A stretch of DNA of 64,000 nucleotides, taken from the NCBI RefSeq assembly GCF_016919385.1, contig NZ_CP070351.1:3968001-4032000 (forward strand), in the 5' to 3' direction. The notes beneath the pieces are model-generated. The model was not told the origin of the DNA. It did not search any database and was given only the letters and a program-made list of their open reading frames with translations. This stretch comes from Gordonia sp. PDNC005 (GTDB lineage: Bacteria; Actinomycetota; Actinomycetes; Mycobacteriales; Mycobacteriaceae). The translations under genes were made by a program, and so were the position numbers. This document shows, one piece after another, positions 44,923 through 54,651 of the stretch; position 1 is the first letter of the stretch; each line of letters opens with the position of its first letter.

Positions 44923-47900
44923 TGTTGCGGCTGCTCCAGACGGATGGTTCCAGTGCGACTCCAGCCCCACGCGGTGGCCGGTGCGGTGTGGACGCGGGCG
45001 ATCGTGGCGTCAGGGGTGAGCGGGGTGAGCTTCTCGAGCGAACCCCAGTCCTGATGCCAGTCGTCCTTCAAATAGGTCGGGACGGTCGCCTGCTTGGTGG
45101 TCGATTCGACGATCGACAGCGGCCCGCCCGCCTTGGCCGTCATCCACGTCCGCGACTGCGAGTTCGCCGTCACGAAGTCGGGCCTGATCCGCCACTGAGG
45201 CACCTGGCTGACTCCGTGCGTGAACGTCATCGGCTGCTGACAGGGGAACTGCGCGGCCGCCGAGAAGTCGATCAATGTCGGAGCATCCGAGCCGACCATC
45301 TCCTGCAACGTCACGAGCTTCGGGGCGCGCGGCGGCGTGATGCCGATGAACTGCCAGACGCCGAGATTGGTGTCGGCGAGATGAAGGCGCATCGCCGTCG
45401 CGGCAGGCGGGACGGCCGTCATCGGAACGCGGAGGTTGCGCCACGGCCTGTTCGGCATCACGGGACCCGGATCGATCGGCGTCACGTCGGCGCCGACCTG
45501 AATGAATTGGCCGTCTGGTCCGGTCTTGCCGAACTGGGCCACCACCACCTGGCCGGGACCGCGGTTGCCGTCGACGTCGAACGTCGACACCGCGCCTGCC
45601 GTCGAGAAGACGATGATCGGCGACGCGTCGCGCTTGGGGAGCTGGTACCAGCCGGTGGTCAGGTACGCGTTGGCCTGGTAGCCGAAACTGCCGAGGACCG
45701 GCGTCGACTCCGGCTTGAGGCCGAACGGCAGGGCAGCGTTCGAGCCGTTGACCGTGGTGGGTCCGACGCCGCCGTCGGAACCGGCTCCGAGCCCTCCGAC
45801 GATCGCGAACGGCTTCGACGTTGAGCCGCCGACGTGCATCTGCCCTGCGCGCGCGCTCGACGGGTCGGGCGTCAGGTCGCCGGGGATGCCGGTCGGAGTG
45901 AAGCCGACGGGCTTGTCACCGGTCAGCGCCTTCGTCGCCGAGACACCGCCGACGGGGACGAGCATTCCGGCGTTCGCGTCAGGTTCGGCGAGGACCTTGT
46001 CGGCCATCGCGCACGTACCGCCGGTCAGAGAAGCGACGTTGTTGCTGAACACAGTCATCGCCGGACTGCGGGTGACGACGGCTTTGCCGAACGCCGCGAG
46101 GGTCGCGACGACCATCAGCGATGCGATCAGGAGCAGCGGAGTCGATGCGAGCGCGAGTCGCCGCTTGTCGGCGGGGGAGTCGGGCTCTCCGGCGTCGTGG
46201 TGGGCGAGGCCGCGGTTGGCGACGTAGTCCGAACGCAGGTGCAGCCACAGTGCGGCGGCGACGGCGACGACTGCCAGGAACAGCAGCACCGACGACGCCT
46301 GGATGTCACGGAACGCGGGCGGCATGTCGAACCACACGATGCCGTAGCGGTAGGCGTACGGCCAGGCGTTCTTGCCCGCCGCGGCGGCGGCCAACGCGAA
46401 CAGCAGGCCCACGGTGAGCACCGCCAGATTGCGCGACGAACGGGCGCCCGCCTGGGCGATCGCCAGACAGGCGATCGCCGACAGGGCCGCGGCGAGTCCA
46501 GCGAAGATTCCGAACTGGATCGTCCACTTGACCGGCGTGAGGAACAGCAGCAGGAGGGTGACGCCGAACGCGCCGACGAGGCGCCAGGCCGGGCTGTACT
46601 TCACACCGTCGATGGTGCGCCGGCGCAGCAGCACGATCGCGGTGATGATCGCTGCGACGAACATCAGCAGGACGGCGATGCGGCGAGCCAGAGCGCCGTC
46701 CGGTGTGGTGACGGTGAGGAAGAAGTACCGGAGGAACTCCTGGTGCCACGGCACGATCGGGCCGGTCTGGTACTTGACCTTCACCGCTTCGAGGATGGTC
46801 ATGAGCGTCTGGTCACGGAACACGACGACGGCCACCACGGTCCCGGCGGCGGCGATCGGCGCGAGCAGGGGTGCAAGCCCCACCTCACGGCGTCGGTCCA
46901 CGAGCAGGTGCAGCAGCGGCCGGGCCGCGACCAGCAGGATCGCGATGCCGATCACGCCCTGAGGCGCGAGTGCAAGGGTGAACGCCGCGGTGGTCGCGGC
47001 GAGTGCGGCGGGTAGCAGGCGCCGTCGAGTGATCGCCGCCTCCGTCGCCCACCAGGTGAGCAGGGAGCCGAGGACGATCACGCCTTCGGTGCGCAGCCCG
47101 GAACACAGCGGCAGCCAGAACGCGAGGAGGACGGCCGCGGCGGTGCCGGTGGCCCATGCGTTGGACGAGCGCGCCACACCGAGGTGAGGCAGCACCACGC
47201 GGGACAGGACGAACCAGGTCAGCAGGCCCGCGACCAGCTGCGGGAGATGCATCCACACGATGCCCGTCGACACCTGCGACCACAGGGACAGGAAGCTGTA
47301 GTACCAGTCGAACGGTGCTTCGGCGGCGCCGTAGAAGCGGTAGTAGTTCGACATGTAACCCGACGCGTCGGCCGCGCGGCCCATCGTCAGGATGTACCCG
47401 TCGTCCGGGGCGGCCGCGCCGAGGAACGTCCACAGCACCATGACGCCGGTCACGACGGCGTCCGAGACACGAGGACGCAGCAGCGACAGCCAGGAGCCGG
47501 TGCGGCGGACGAGACCGCCGATGTAGCCGTGGACCCGGTCCAAGCACCACAGTGCGAACAGAGCGACAACGGTGGCGAGGACGGCGATGACCATCGCGAT
47601 CACTTTGAGTGCCGAGGGGCTGCTCTCATACCGATTGTCGATGTTGATGCGCGCGTGCAGGCCCTTCGCGGCAAGCTGCTCGACCTGTGCGGTGGTCAGA
47701 GTCGTGTAGAAGCCTTCGACCTGGGGCCGCTTGCTCGCGTCGAGGATCTTCGCCGGGCCGAGGCCGACGAACTGTGCTCCAGTCTCGGCGGGGGAGGCGA
47801 AAATCCGCAGTGCCGTGCACTTGCCCGCGGCGATGTCGGCGCGAGAGGCGGTGGCAGCGATGTTCGCGCGCATGAGCACGGTGACAGCGGTGTCGGACGT

Positions 47901-48272
47901 GGTGACCGTCAGCATCTTCTGCGATGCGCCTGGCGCCTTGGCCGGCATCGTCGCGAGAACGGTTGAACCGCCCTGCGGCAGTCCGGCGAGCGCGGCACAC
48001 GGAATCGTGACGTCGAGCGACTGCGCGGTCTGCGCGATCAGCGGGGCCACCACCGAGGGGTCGGTGCCACTCAGCGCCTGGCCCTGCGGCCAACTCACCG
48101 ACGCGGTTGTCGTGGACACCGGCAACAGCGGGGTCAAGACTGCTGCGATGACGGCCACGAGTCCGGCGATGACGGCGACGAGTCTCGCGGTCCCCGCGGA
48201 GAGCGGGCTCGACGCGGGCTGTTCGGACGGTTCGTCCGGACGTTCGGCTGGGGCGGGTGTCGACACTGGCAC
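44919..48272 (-). CDS. embA: Arabinosyltransferase EmbA
   Basis: Membrane GT-C arabinofuranosyltransferase of 1117 residues that with EmbB forms the heterodimer making the terminal hexa-arabinofuranoside of arabinogalactan (known in mycobacteria). Visible features are an N-terminal helix (about 28-50), WPQG near residue 60, the acidic motif APDDGYILTMGRAADASGY with Met at the position that is Val in the adjacent EmbB, the segment TPVKWTIQFG, and a long C-terminal domain ending GWSRTGTIRLEQPQQ. GTG start at 48272. It is preceded by 109 bases after the epimerase gene on the same strand, probably with its own promoter. Its last bases overlap embB. Confidence 0.92.
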   Translation of the reverse strand: MPVSTPAPAERPDEPSEQPASSPLSAGTARLVAVIAGLVAVIAAVLTPLLPVSTTTASVSWPQGQALSGTDPSVVAPLIAQTAQSLDVTIPCAALAGLPQGGSTVLATMPAKAPGASQKMLTVTTSDTAVTVLMRANIAATASRADIAAGKCTALRIFASPAETGAQFVGLGPAKILDASKRPQVEGFYTTLTTAQVEQLAAKGLHARINIDNRYESSPSALKVIAMVIAVLATVVALFALWCLDRVHGYIGGLVRRTGSWLSLLRPRVSDAVVTGVMVLWTFLGAAAPDDGYILTMGRAADASGYMSNYYRFYGAAEAPFDWYYSFLSLWSQVSTGIVWMHLPQLVAGLLTWFVLSRVVLPHLGVARSSNAWATGTAAAVLLAFWLPLCSGLRTEGVIVLGSLLTWWATEAAITRRRLLPAALAATTAAFTLALAPQGVIGIAILLVAARPLLHLLVDRRREVGLAPLLAPIAAAGTVVAVVVFRDQTLMTILEAVKVKYQTGPIVPWHQEFLRYFFLTVTTPDGALARRIAVLLMFVAAIITAIVLLRRRTIDGVKYSPAWRLVGAFGVTLLLLFLTPVKWTIQFGIFAGLAAALSAIACLAIAQAGARSSRNLAVLTVGLLFALAAAAAGKNAWPYAYRYGIVWFDMPPAFRDIQASSVLLFLAVVAVAAALWLHLRSDYVANRGLAHHDAGEPDSPADKRRLALASTPLLLIASLMVVATLAAFGKAVVTRSPAMTVFSNNVASLTGGTCAMADKVLAEPDANAGMLVPVGGVSATKALTGDKPVGFTPTGIPGDLTPDPSSARAGQMHVGGSTSKPFAIVGGLGAGSDGGVGPTTVNGSNAALPFGLKPESTPVLGSFGYQANAYLTTGWYQLPKRDASPIIVFSTAGAVSTFDVDGNRGPGQVVVAQFGKTGPDGQFIQVGADVTPIDPGPVMPNRPWRNLRVPMTAVPPAATAMRLHLADTNLGVWQFIGITPPRAPKLVTLQEMVGSDAPTLIDFSAAAQFPCQQPMTFTHGVSQVPQWRIRPDFVTANSQSRTWMTAKAGGPLSIVESTTKQATVPTYLKDDWHQDWGSLEKLTPLTPDATIARVHTAPATAWGWSRTGTIRLEQPQQ

Positions 48273-48381
48273 GCCTGTTGACGTTAGTCGACGGTGCCGT
48301 CACCTGCCCAAACGACACTTGCGTCGTTCGAGCAGAATGTGCCAGCGAGAGCTGTCTCGTCCGCCTCGCCGCGGGACGCGT

Positions 48382-49407
48382 TCAGGCAGGCACCACGGAG
48401 GTGAAGCGGCGGCCCGACTTCGGGCGAGCCGAGCCCATCTGGCGGGAGTCGGCGAGGAAGGCGTCGAGGTCGGAGAGGGTGTCGGCGGAGGAGCGCGGCT
48501 GGTAGCCGAGCACAGTCCGAGCCTTGGTGATGTCGACTGTCGGCTGGGCGACGAGCGCCGCGATCGACGCCTTCGACACGAGATCGGAGCCGAGCCGGTT
48601 GCCGATGGGCTCGATCAGCGGCACGAACACCTTGAGGACGCCGAGCGGGAGGGCCGCGAGCGGGCGGGGACGGCCGCAGTCCTTGGCGACGGCGCGCATC
48701 GCGTCGAACAGTCGGACCTTTTCGCCGCCGAGGAGGTAGTTCTCGCCGGTCACCCCGTGCTCGGCGGCCAAGGTGAGGCCGATCGCGACGTCGCGGACGT
48801 CGACCAGGTCGAACGTGCCCTCCGGGAACAGCGGGACCTTGCCCTGGGCAGCGTCTCGCAGCATGCCGTTGATGCGTGACAACCCGTGGTCGACGGGGCC
48901 GTACACGCCGGTGGGGTTGCAGATGACGGCGTCGAGGCCGTCGGCGATCACCTTGCGGAGTTCCTGCTCGCCAGCCCACTTCGAACGGTCGTATACGGGG
49001 AGTTCCGGGTCCTCGGAGCGGCGCGACGTCTCGACGACGACGCCGTTGTCGGTGTACTGGTCGAACGAGTGGATCGAGCTGCAGTGGACGAAGCGGCGGA
49101 CGCCTGCGGCGAGTGCGGCGCGCGCTGTGGACGCGACCCCCTCGGTGTTCACGCGCCACGCCAGCTCGTCCTTCTGCTTGAGCGTGATCATCGCGACGAG
49201 GTGATAGACGGTGTCGACGCCGTCGAACGCCGACTCGAGAGCGGCCTGGTTGAAGATGTCGGCCGAGAGCCACGTGACCTGTGAGTGGTCGATCGCGTGT
49301 GCCGGCGACACCCGGTCGATGGCGACGACATCGTGGCCGTCGGCGACGAGCTGGTTGACCAGGTTGGTTCCGACAAAACCTGCGGCTCCGGTGACGGCGA
49401 CCTTCAT
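48382..49407 (-). CDS. NAD-dependent epimerase/dehydratase, 3-beta-HSD-like
   Basis: Extended short-chain dehydrogenase of 341 residues. The NAD motif is TGAAGFVGTNL (about residues 6-16). The catalytic YDRSK motif is in ELPVYDRSKWAGEQE, and the conserved NPTGVYGP follows. The pattern fits the 3-beta-hydroxysteroid dehydrogenase/flavonol reductase branch, so a sterol or sugar-nucleotide substrate is possible. ATG at 49407. It is divergent from the VOC gene, with a palindrome of KstR type in the shared promoter (49463-49476). It interrupts the usual embC-embA adjacency. Confidence 0.85.
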   Translation of the reverse strand: MKVAVTGAAGFVGTNLVNQLVADGHDVVAIDRVSPAHAIDHSQVTWLSADIFNQAALESAFDGVDTVYHLVAMITLKQKDELAWRVNTEGVASTARAALAAGVRRFVHCSSIHSFDQYTDNGVVVETSRRSEDPELPVYDRSKWAGEQELRKVIADGLDAVICNPTGVYGPVDHGLSRINGMLRDAAQGKVPLFPEGTFDLVDVRDVAIGLTLAAEHGVTGENYLLGGEKVRLFDAMRAVAKDCGRPRPLAALPLGVLKVFVPLIEPIGNRLGSDLVSKASIAALVAQPTVDITKARTVLGYQPRSSADTLSDLDAFLADSRQMGSARPKSGRRFTSVVPA

Positions 49408-49462
49408 GTGAATCCTCTACGTGTCCGACGTGGCGCGACCCGTCTCGGGAGTCGCGATAAAC

Positions 49463-49476
49463 TAGAACATGTTCTA
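49463..49476. promoter_or_regulatory. KstR-type operator TAGAACATGTTCTA
   Basis: A perfect 14-bp palindrome matching the KstR consensus TnnAACnnGTTnnA. It lies 56 bases from the epimerase start and 98 bases from the VOC start, in a divergent promoter. KstR represses cholesterol-degradation genes in Mycobacteriales. Binding is inferred from the motif. Confidence 0.65.
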
Positions 49477-49573
49477 ATTCATGGGTTCGGGTCAGCATAG
49501 GTCACAGTGGAGGCCGTGCCAACCCCGTCCACGCGGTCGGCATGGATTCGGCGAATGGCAGAAGGGCTCAGCT

Positions 49574-50080
49574 ATGGCAGTTCGACGTCTCAATCACGCG
49601 GTGTTGTTCGTGAGTGACGTGCAGCGAAGCGTCGATTTCTACACCTCGGTGCTCGGCTTCACCGAGCTCCCGGTCGAGTTCCCCGGAGGCGCGTTCCTCC
49701 GCTGCGGCAACTCGGCCAACGACCACGACCTCGGCCTCTTCCAGGCGCGCGCCGATCGGAAACCGACCGGCGCAGTCGGTCTGTACCACCTGGCGTGGGA
49801 AGTCGAGACCCTCGCCGATCTCGCCGCGGTCCGCGACAAGATGGTCGCCGCCGACGCGATGACAGGCGCGTCGAACCACGCGGCGACGAAGGCCGTCTAC
49901 GGTGTCGACCCCGATGGGATCGACTTCGAAGTCACCTGGTTGGTGCCCGACGCGCACGTCCGGGAGGAGCTGTACCCCGGCGTCCCGCCGACCCGGCCGC
50001 TCGACCTCGACGCCGAGATCGAGCGCTACGGAGCGGACACTCCGGGTGGTCCGCGAACGGATCTGTCGATCTACGGCTGA
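49574..50080 (+). CDS. VOC-family (glyoxalase/dioxygenase-like) protein
   Basis: Cytosolic 168-residue protein of the vicinal-oxygen-chelate superfamily. It has the beta-alpha-beta-beta-beta repeat start RRLNHAVLFVSDVQRSVDFYTSVLGF, with the first metal His in LNHAVL. The second half has GLYHLAWEVETLADLAAVRD and the Glu of DPDGIDFEVTW. Together these give the His, His, Glu metal set of ring-cleavage dioxygenases and glyoxalases. ATG at 49574 with AGAAGGG upstream. It is divergent from the 3-beta-HSD-like gene under a KstR-type site, so a role in aromatic or steroid metabolism is plausible but unproven. Confidence 0.85.
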   Translation: MAVRRLNHAVLFVSDVQRSVDFYTSVLGFTELPVEFPGGAFLRCGNSANDHDLGLFQARADRKPTGAVGLYHLAWEVETLADLAAVRDKMVAADAMTGASNHAATKAVYGVDPDGIDFEVTWLVPDAHVREELYPGVPPTRPLDLDAEIERYGADTPGGPRTDLSIYG

Positions 50081-50097
50081 ATCAGGGTGGTTGCGGC

Positions 50098-50157
50098 ACC
50101 TTTCGACTCGCAAGCTCGCTCAAGGGGCAGGATTGGCAAGCTCGCTCAAGGGGCAGG
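50098..50157. repeat. Dispersed repeat between VOC gene and embC
   Basis: ACCTTTCGACTCGCAAGCTC at 50098-50117 starts a copy of the family CCTTGAGCGAGCTTGCGAGT (minus orientation). The words CAAGCTCGCTCAAGGGGCA at 50111 and 50137 form 21-base direct repeats 26 bases apart. Confidence 0.7.
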
Positions 50158-50186
50158 GACTTGCGAGCTCGGCGGAAAGCCTCCGG

Positions 50187-53100
50187 TCAGTGGCGGATGG
50201 GAGCGGGACTCCAGAGTCCGCTGCGGGTGGAGGTGGAGTAGGTGATCTCCGCAGGGACGGCGCCGTCATAGGGCGTGTACTTCTCCAGGGCTCCCCAGTC
50301 GCGGCCGATGTCGCCTCGGAGGTACGTCGCGATGGTGTCGGCCTCCTGAGACACCTCGATCCAGCCGAGGGGGCCGCCGCCGAGAGCTCCCTGCCAGGTG
50401 CTGACCGCTGCCGACAGATCGGCGCCCGGCTTCACTCGCCACTTGGGGATCTCGACCACGCCTGCGTGGAAGTTGTAAGGCCGCTGGCAGGGGAACACCA
50501 GGCCGGACGTCCAGTCGACGTGAACCGGATCGGTGTCGCCGACAGTCTCCTGGAGAGTTGTCATCTCGGGTAGTCGCGGTGGAGTCACGATCAGGAACCG
50601 GTCGTCGGTCAAGTTGGAGTCGTTGGCGACGATCCGCACGGCGGTCACGCCCGACGGCAACGACGGAGTGTCGATCCGCACGTTGCGCCACGACGGCCGA
50701 GGACCGGGATCGATCATCGTCATATCGCTGGACGGTGCCAGATCGGCGTCACGGGTGGACGCGGTGATCGGATCCGTCGTGAACTCGATCCTCAGATCAT
50801 CGGAGTCGAACAGGCCGGCGACGGAGAACGTCAGCAGCGGACGGTCCTTGTAGTCGGCGGGCATCCGGTACCAACCGGACGTCAAGTTGGCAGGTGTCTG
50901 CTCGTCCTTCATGTAGCTGCCTGCCACGGGCGTCCTGGACGGGTCGAGTTGGAAGGGCAGCTTGGCGAACGAACCGTTCGCGCCGGGAGTTGTTGTGGTG
51001 CCGCCGCCCGTTCCTCCGCTGTTCGAGATGAGCACGTCGGGGTCGGCGCCTGCGTTCCACGCCAAGACTCCGAGGGTGCCCGCGGGCGCCTTCGTCGTCA
51101 GATCGTCGGGTACGCCTGCGGGAGAGAAACCGGATGTCGAGCCGCGGTCACTCGCCGCCGGTTGAGATGTCGGGCCGAGGAGTGGATCACGCAGGGTGGC
51201 GTCGACCGGGTTCAGTTGGAACCGGCTCGGATCGGACTCGACCCATATCTTGTCGGCCATGCCGCACGGCTGCCCGGCGAGGGCTTCCAGGTTCGACCGG
51301 GGAACTGAGAACGACTGACTCTGCTTGACGCCGGTCATCGCGGCGGTGGCCAGCAAGAATGCGGCGACGGCACCTGCGGCGATCCCCAGCGGCGACGCGG
51401 CGAGGAAGCCGCCGACTCGATGTCGGAGGGTTCGCGGGTGCTTCACGACGGGGTCGACCCCCGTGAACGGCTCCCGGAAGTGGAACCAGAGCGCGAGCAG
51501 CAGCAGGGCCAATGAGGAGTAGAGAAGCACCTGGGGGAGGAGGACGCCACCGACCGAGACCTGCGCGGTCGACCAGGGCATCCCCCATGCGGACGCGTAG
51601 TAGAAGGAGTTCGGCGCCGTGAACGCCAAGCCGGTCACGAACACCACAAGTGCCGCGAACACCGTTCGGTTGCGCCGCGAATGTGTGGACGACGCGCTCA
51701 TCGCGATCGCCGCGAGTCCCGCGAGAGCGGCCGCGAGTCCCGCGAAGACTCCGAAATGGTGGGTCCACTTGGTCGGCGTGAACATGAGGAACAACAGCGA
51801 TCCGAAAGTGATGCCGACGATGCGGCGCGACGGACCGATCGCGGTTCCGGGGATCCGCGACTTGCGGATGAGGACCGCGCCCGCCACAGCCATCGCCAAG
51901 AACATGGCGACCACCGCGAACCGGCGCGCCACTGAGCCGTCGGCGGAGAACGCGAACAGTGACGAGTAGCGGTCGATCTCGTTGTACCAGTGAGACGACG
52001 GGCCGAGTTCGGTCTTCATCGTCGAGCCCTCGGTGAACGCGGTCAACGTCAGACCGGAGAACACCACGAAGATCACGAACGTTCCCGCGGCGACGATGGG
52101 TGCGAGGAGGCTGGCGTACGCGAGTGCAAGACCGCGGCCTGCCTGTTGTTGAACTTCTCGCGCACGTTTGACCAATGCGAGGAACATCGGCCGAGCCCCC
52201 GCGACGAGAGCGGCGACAGCGAGGACACCCGTCGGGCCTGCGGCGATGCTGAATGCGCCTGCTGCGCACGCGACGGCTGCGGGGAGCAGGCGACCCGTGG
52301 CGATTGCGCGTTCCACCGAGCACCAGGTCAGGAGTGCGCCGAGGCAGATGATGGGTTCGGGACGAAGTCCGTTGTTGAACGGGAACCATGCGACGAGGAA
52401 CACGGCGGCCGCGGTCCACCCGACCGCGGGGCGAGTGATCGCCGCCCGACCGAGCCTTGGCAGGATCTCGTGCGAGATGATCAGCCAGGAGATGACGCCG
52501 CACGCCAAGGCGGGCAGCCGCACCCACGGGCTGGCCACGCTCACGTGGCTGAGCAGGCCGAACACCTGGTAGTACCAGCCGAACGGCGCCTCAGGTGCAC
52601 CGAACCAGCGGAAGTAGTTCGCCGTGTAGTCGCTGTCCTGCGCCACCCGGGACATCGTCAGCAGATAGCCGTCGTCCGAGGTGTTCGGGCCGATGAAATG
52701 CCACACCAGCAGCAGTCCGACGACTACGTAGTCGCGCGGGTTCAGACGCCACCAGCGGGCCGGGAAGAACCGGCGGTGCCGACGTCCGTCGGTGCCGTCC
52801 AACCGAGCGAGCGCGGCCAGCGAGATCAGCATCGCGAGCACGCCGACGATGATCGCCGTCCACTTCAGCACGGTCGGTGTGGTCGTGTAGCGAGAGTCGA
52901 TGACGACATGAGCGGACAGCCCCGGCAGTGCGGCCGCCGAGCCGTTGAGCTGGGTGTACAGGCCGGTCATCTGTGGACGCTGATCGCCGCCGGGTGTCTC
53001 GACGGTACTGCCTTCCCGCGGATCGCCCGAACCGGTCGTCAGCCCGACGAACTCGGCGGTCACCGCATCCGATGTCGCGTGGACGTCGATGCTCATGCAC

Positions 53101-53504
53101 GACGACGACAGGACATCGTTCAGCGGTGCCGACACCAGAGGGATGTTGCGGTTGATCACTTCGACGCTGCGCTTGGCGGTCGGGGTGGCCTGCTCGCCGG
53201 TCACCCGGATCACCAGGCCGCGCTGCGTGGACTTCGCCGCAGACGGAGCTGTGGTCTCCAACAACACCGACTTGCCCGCGGGCAGGGCTCTTGCGGCCGA
53301 ACAGGGGACGTTCACCGACAGGTCGATCGGCGTGTACGACATGAGCGGCGCGGACACGGAGTTCACCGTTCCGTTCTGCGGCCAGCTGATCTCCGACACT
53401 GTCTGCTTCACCGGCAGCAGGGGTGTCGCCAGGGCCAACACCAGACCCAGCAGGCCGGTGACGACGGCGACTATCTGGGCTTTACGGACGGTGAAGGCTG
53501 GCAC
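50187..53504 (-). CDS. embC: Arabinosyltransferase EmbC
   Basis: Membrane GT-C arabinofuranosyltransferase of 1105 residues. In mycobacteria EmbC extends the arabinan of lipoarabinomannan and, with the others, is an ethambutol target. The N-terminal helix (about 10-30) is followed by ISWPQNGTVNSVSAPLMSY. The acidic motif is NTSDDGYLLTMSRVA, with Met retained at the ethambutol position. TPTKWTHHFGVFAGLAAALAG marks the conserved core, and the C-terminus ends RSGLWSPAPIRH. About 13 transmembrane helices fit the family. The start at 53504 is GTG. It is the first emb gene in transcription order, separated from embA by the KstR-type gene pair. The identity as embC is by order. Confidence 0.9.
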   Translation of the reverse strand: MPAFTVRKAQIVAVVTGLLGLVLALATPLLPVKQTVSEISWPQNGTVNSVSAPLMSYTPIDLSVNVPCSAARALPAGKSVLLETTAPSAAKSTQRGLVIRVTGEQATPTAKRSVEVINRNIPLVSAPLNDVLSSSCMSIDVHATSDAVTAEFVGLTTGSGDPREGSTVETPGGDQRPQMTGLYTQLNGSAAALPGLSAHVVIDSRYTTTPTVLKWTAIIVGVLAMLISLAALARLDGTDGRRHRRFFPARWWRLNPRDYVVVGLLLVWHFIGPNTSDDGYLLTMSRVAQDSDYTANYFRWFGAPEAPFGWYYQVFGLLSHVSVASPWVRLPALACGVISWLIISHEILPRLGRAAITRPAVGWTAAAVFLVAWFPFNNGLRPEPIICLGALLTWCSVERAIATGRLLPAAVACAAGAFSIAAGPTGVLAVAALVAGARPMFLALVKRAREVQQQAGRGLALAYASLLAPIVAAGTFVIFVVFSGLTLTAFTEGSTMKTELGPSSHWYNEIDRYSSLFAFSADGSVARRFAVVAMFLAMAVAGAVLIRKSRIPGTAIGPSRRIVGITFGSLLFLMFTPTKWTHHFGVFAGLAAALAGLAAIAMSASSTHSRRNRTVFAALVVFVTGLAFTAPNSFYYASAWGMPWSTAQVSVGGVLLPQVLLYSSLALLLLALWFHFREPFTGVDPVVKHPRTLRHRVGGFLAASPLGIAAGAVAAFLLATAAMTGVKQSQSFSVPRSNLEALAGQPCGMADKIWVESDPSRFQLNPVDATLRDPLLGPTSQPAASDRGSTSGFSPAGVPDDLTTKAPAGTLGVLAWNAGADPDVLISNSGGTGGGTTTTPGANGSFAKLPFQLDPSRTPVAGSYMKDEQTPANLTSGWYRMPADYKDRPLLTFSVAGLFDSDDLRIEFTTDPITASTRDADLAPSSDMTMIDPGPRPSWRNVRIDTPSLPSGVTAVRIVANDSNLTDDRFLIVTPPRLPEMTTLQETVGDTDPVHVDWTSGLVFPCQRPYNFHAGVVEIPKWRVKPGADLSAAVSTWQGALGGGPLGWIEVSQEADTIATYLRGDIGRDWGALEKYTPYDGAVPAEITYSTSTRSGLWSPAPIRH

Positions 53505-53530
53505 AGCACGTCATCCTATCTGCCCCGATG

Positions 53531-53565
53531 TCCGGGTCCGGTCGTCCCCGCAGACCGGACCCGGA
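53531..53565 (-). terminator. Hairpin terminator after ectD
   Basis: TCCGGGTCCGGT (53531-53542) and ACCGGACCCGGA (53554-53565) form a perfect 12-bp stem with an 11-base loop. It lies between the ectD stop and the embC start on the minus strand, where it would limit read-through into embC. Confidence 0.7.
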
Positions 53566-53585
53566 ACTGTCGTGTCGAGCGAACC

Positions 53586-54545
53586 TCAGGAAAACACTGT
53601 GCGCGGCAACGGCGTCAGCGGCGTCGTGTCGAGGTCGGCGATGTACGACGGCCGGTGACGCGTCGCTGCGAACGGCGCGGTAGGAGCGTTGTGCACGCTG
53701 TTGAACACCAGGAACACGTTCGCCCGCGAGTACGGGGTGATGTTGTTGCTCGATCCGTGCATGGAGTTGGAATCGAAGAACAGCGCCGAACCGGCGGCAC
53801 CGGTGAACTGTTCGATTCCGTGTTCGTAGCCGAGCTCGAACACCGTGTCGTCGTCGGGAACCCCGACCCGCTGCCGCTGCAGGGACTCGCGGAAGTTGTC
53901 GTCGGGCGTCTGTCCGACACACGGCACAAACGTGCGGTGTGCGCCGGGCATCAACATGAGTCCGCCGTTGAACGCGAAGTTGTCGGTGAGCGCGATCGAG
54001 ACGCTCACGGCCCTCGGCGTCGGCAGACCGTCCTCGGCGTGCCATGTCTCGAAGTCGGAGTGCCACCCGAAACCGGTGCCGACCATGCCGGGCATCGCGT
54101 TGATGCGGGACTGGTGGATGTAGACCTCCGAACCGAGGATCTGTCTCGCTCGGTCGAGAATCCGCGGGGTGCGGGCCAACGCGTCGATCACCGGGCTGTG
54201 CCGGTGGACGGCGAAGATCGAGCGGACCGCGTCGCCGTTCGGCTCGCGGATGACGGCGCCCGAAGCCGCGACATCGGGGTCGCCGGTGAGCCGGTCGAAC
54301 TCGGTCCAACACTCCTGGACCTGAGCGGGTGTCAGGAGCCCGTCCTCGATGTGGAAGCCTTTGGTGCTGTAGTCGTGGATCTCGTCGGCGGTGAACGGGC
54401 CGTCGACCGTGCCCCAGACGACGGGGTCGGGTCGCCGCACCATCGGGGCGGCTTCGTGAAGCCGCGTCGGATAGCGATCATGCACGTTCGTCGAACGCAT
54501 GGCGCGCGTCGATGGGTCCGTGGTTGTGTCATTCGCAGTGGTCAA
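53586..54545 (-). CDS. ectD: Ectoine hydroxylase EctD-like dioxygenase
   Basis: Iron and 2-oxoglutarate dependent enzyme of 319 residues predicted to convert ectoine to 5-hydroxyectoine. The EctD signature FGWHSDFETWHAEDGLP is intact, with iron ligands His162, Asp164 and His263 (SMHGSSNNITP). The N-terminal TNVHDRYPTR and DPVVWG also match the family. A TTG at 54545 is chosen because GGAAGGGAGGA sits just upstream; an internal ATG at 54500 would give the typical length of about 304. The ectABC genes are not in the window, so it is an orphan copy here. It lies alone between the thioesterase and embC, with its own terminator. Confidence 0.9.
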   Translation of the reverse strand: MTTANDTTTDPSTRAMRSTNVHDRYPTRLHEAAPMVRRPDPVVWGTVDGPFTADEIHDYSTKGFHIEDGLLTPAQVQECWTEFDRLTGDPDVAASGAVIREPNGDAVRSIFAVHRHSPVIDALARTPRILDRARQILGSEVYIHQSRINAMPGMVGTGFGWHSDFETWHAEDGLPTPRAVSVSIALTDNFAFNGGLMLMPGAHRTFVPCVGQTPDDNFRESLQRQRVGVPDDDTVFELGYEHGIEQFTGAAGSALFFDSNSMHGSSNNITPYSRANVFLVFNSVHNAPTAPFAATRHRPSYIADLDTTPLTPLPRTVFS

Positions 54546-54651
54546 GGAATCCTCCCTTCCTACAGATGTGGTGATCTCGACGGTTGTCGAGTCCACCCTC
54601 CACCGCTACCAGAGCCGGCCGATCGGGGCATCCCGCCGATGAAAGGAAGTC

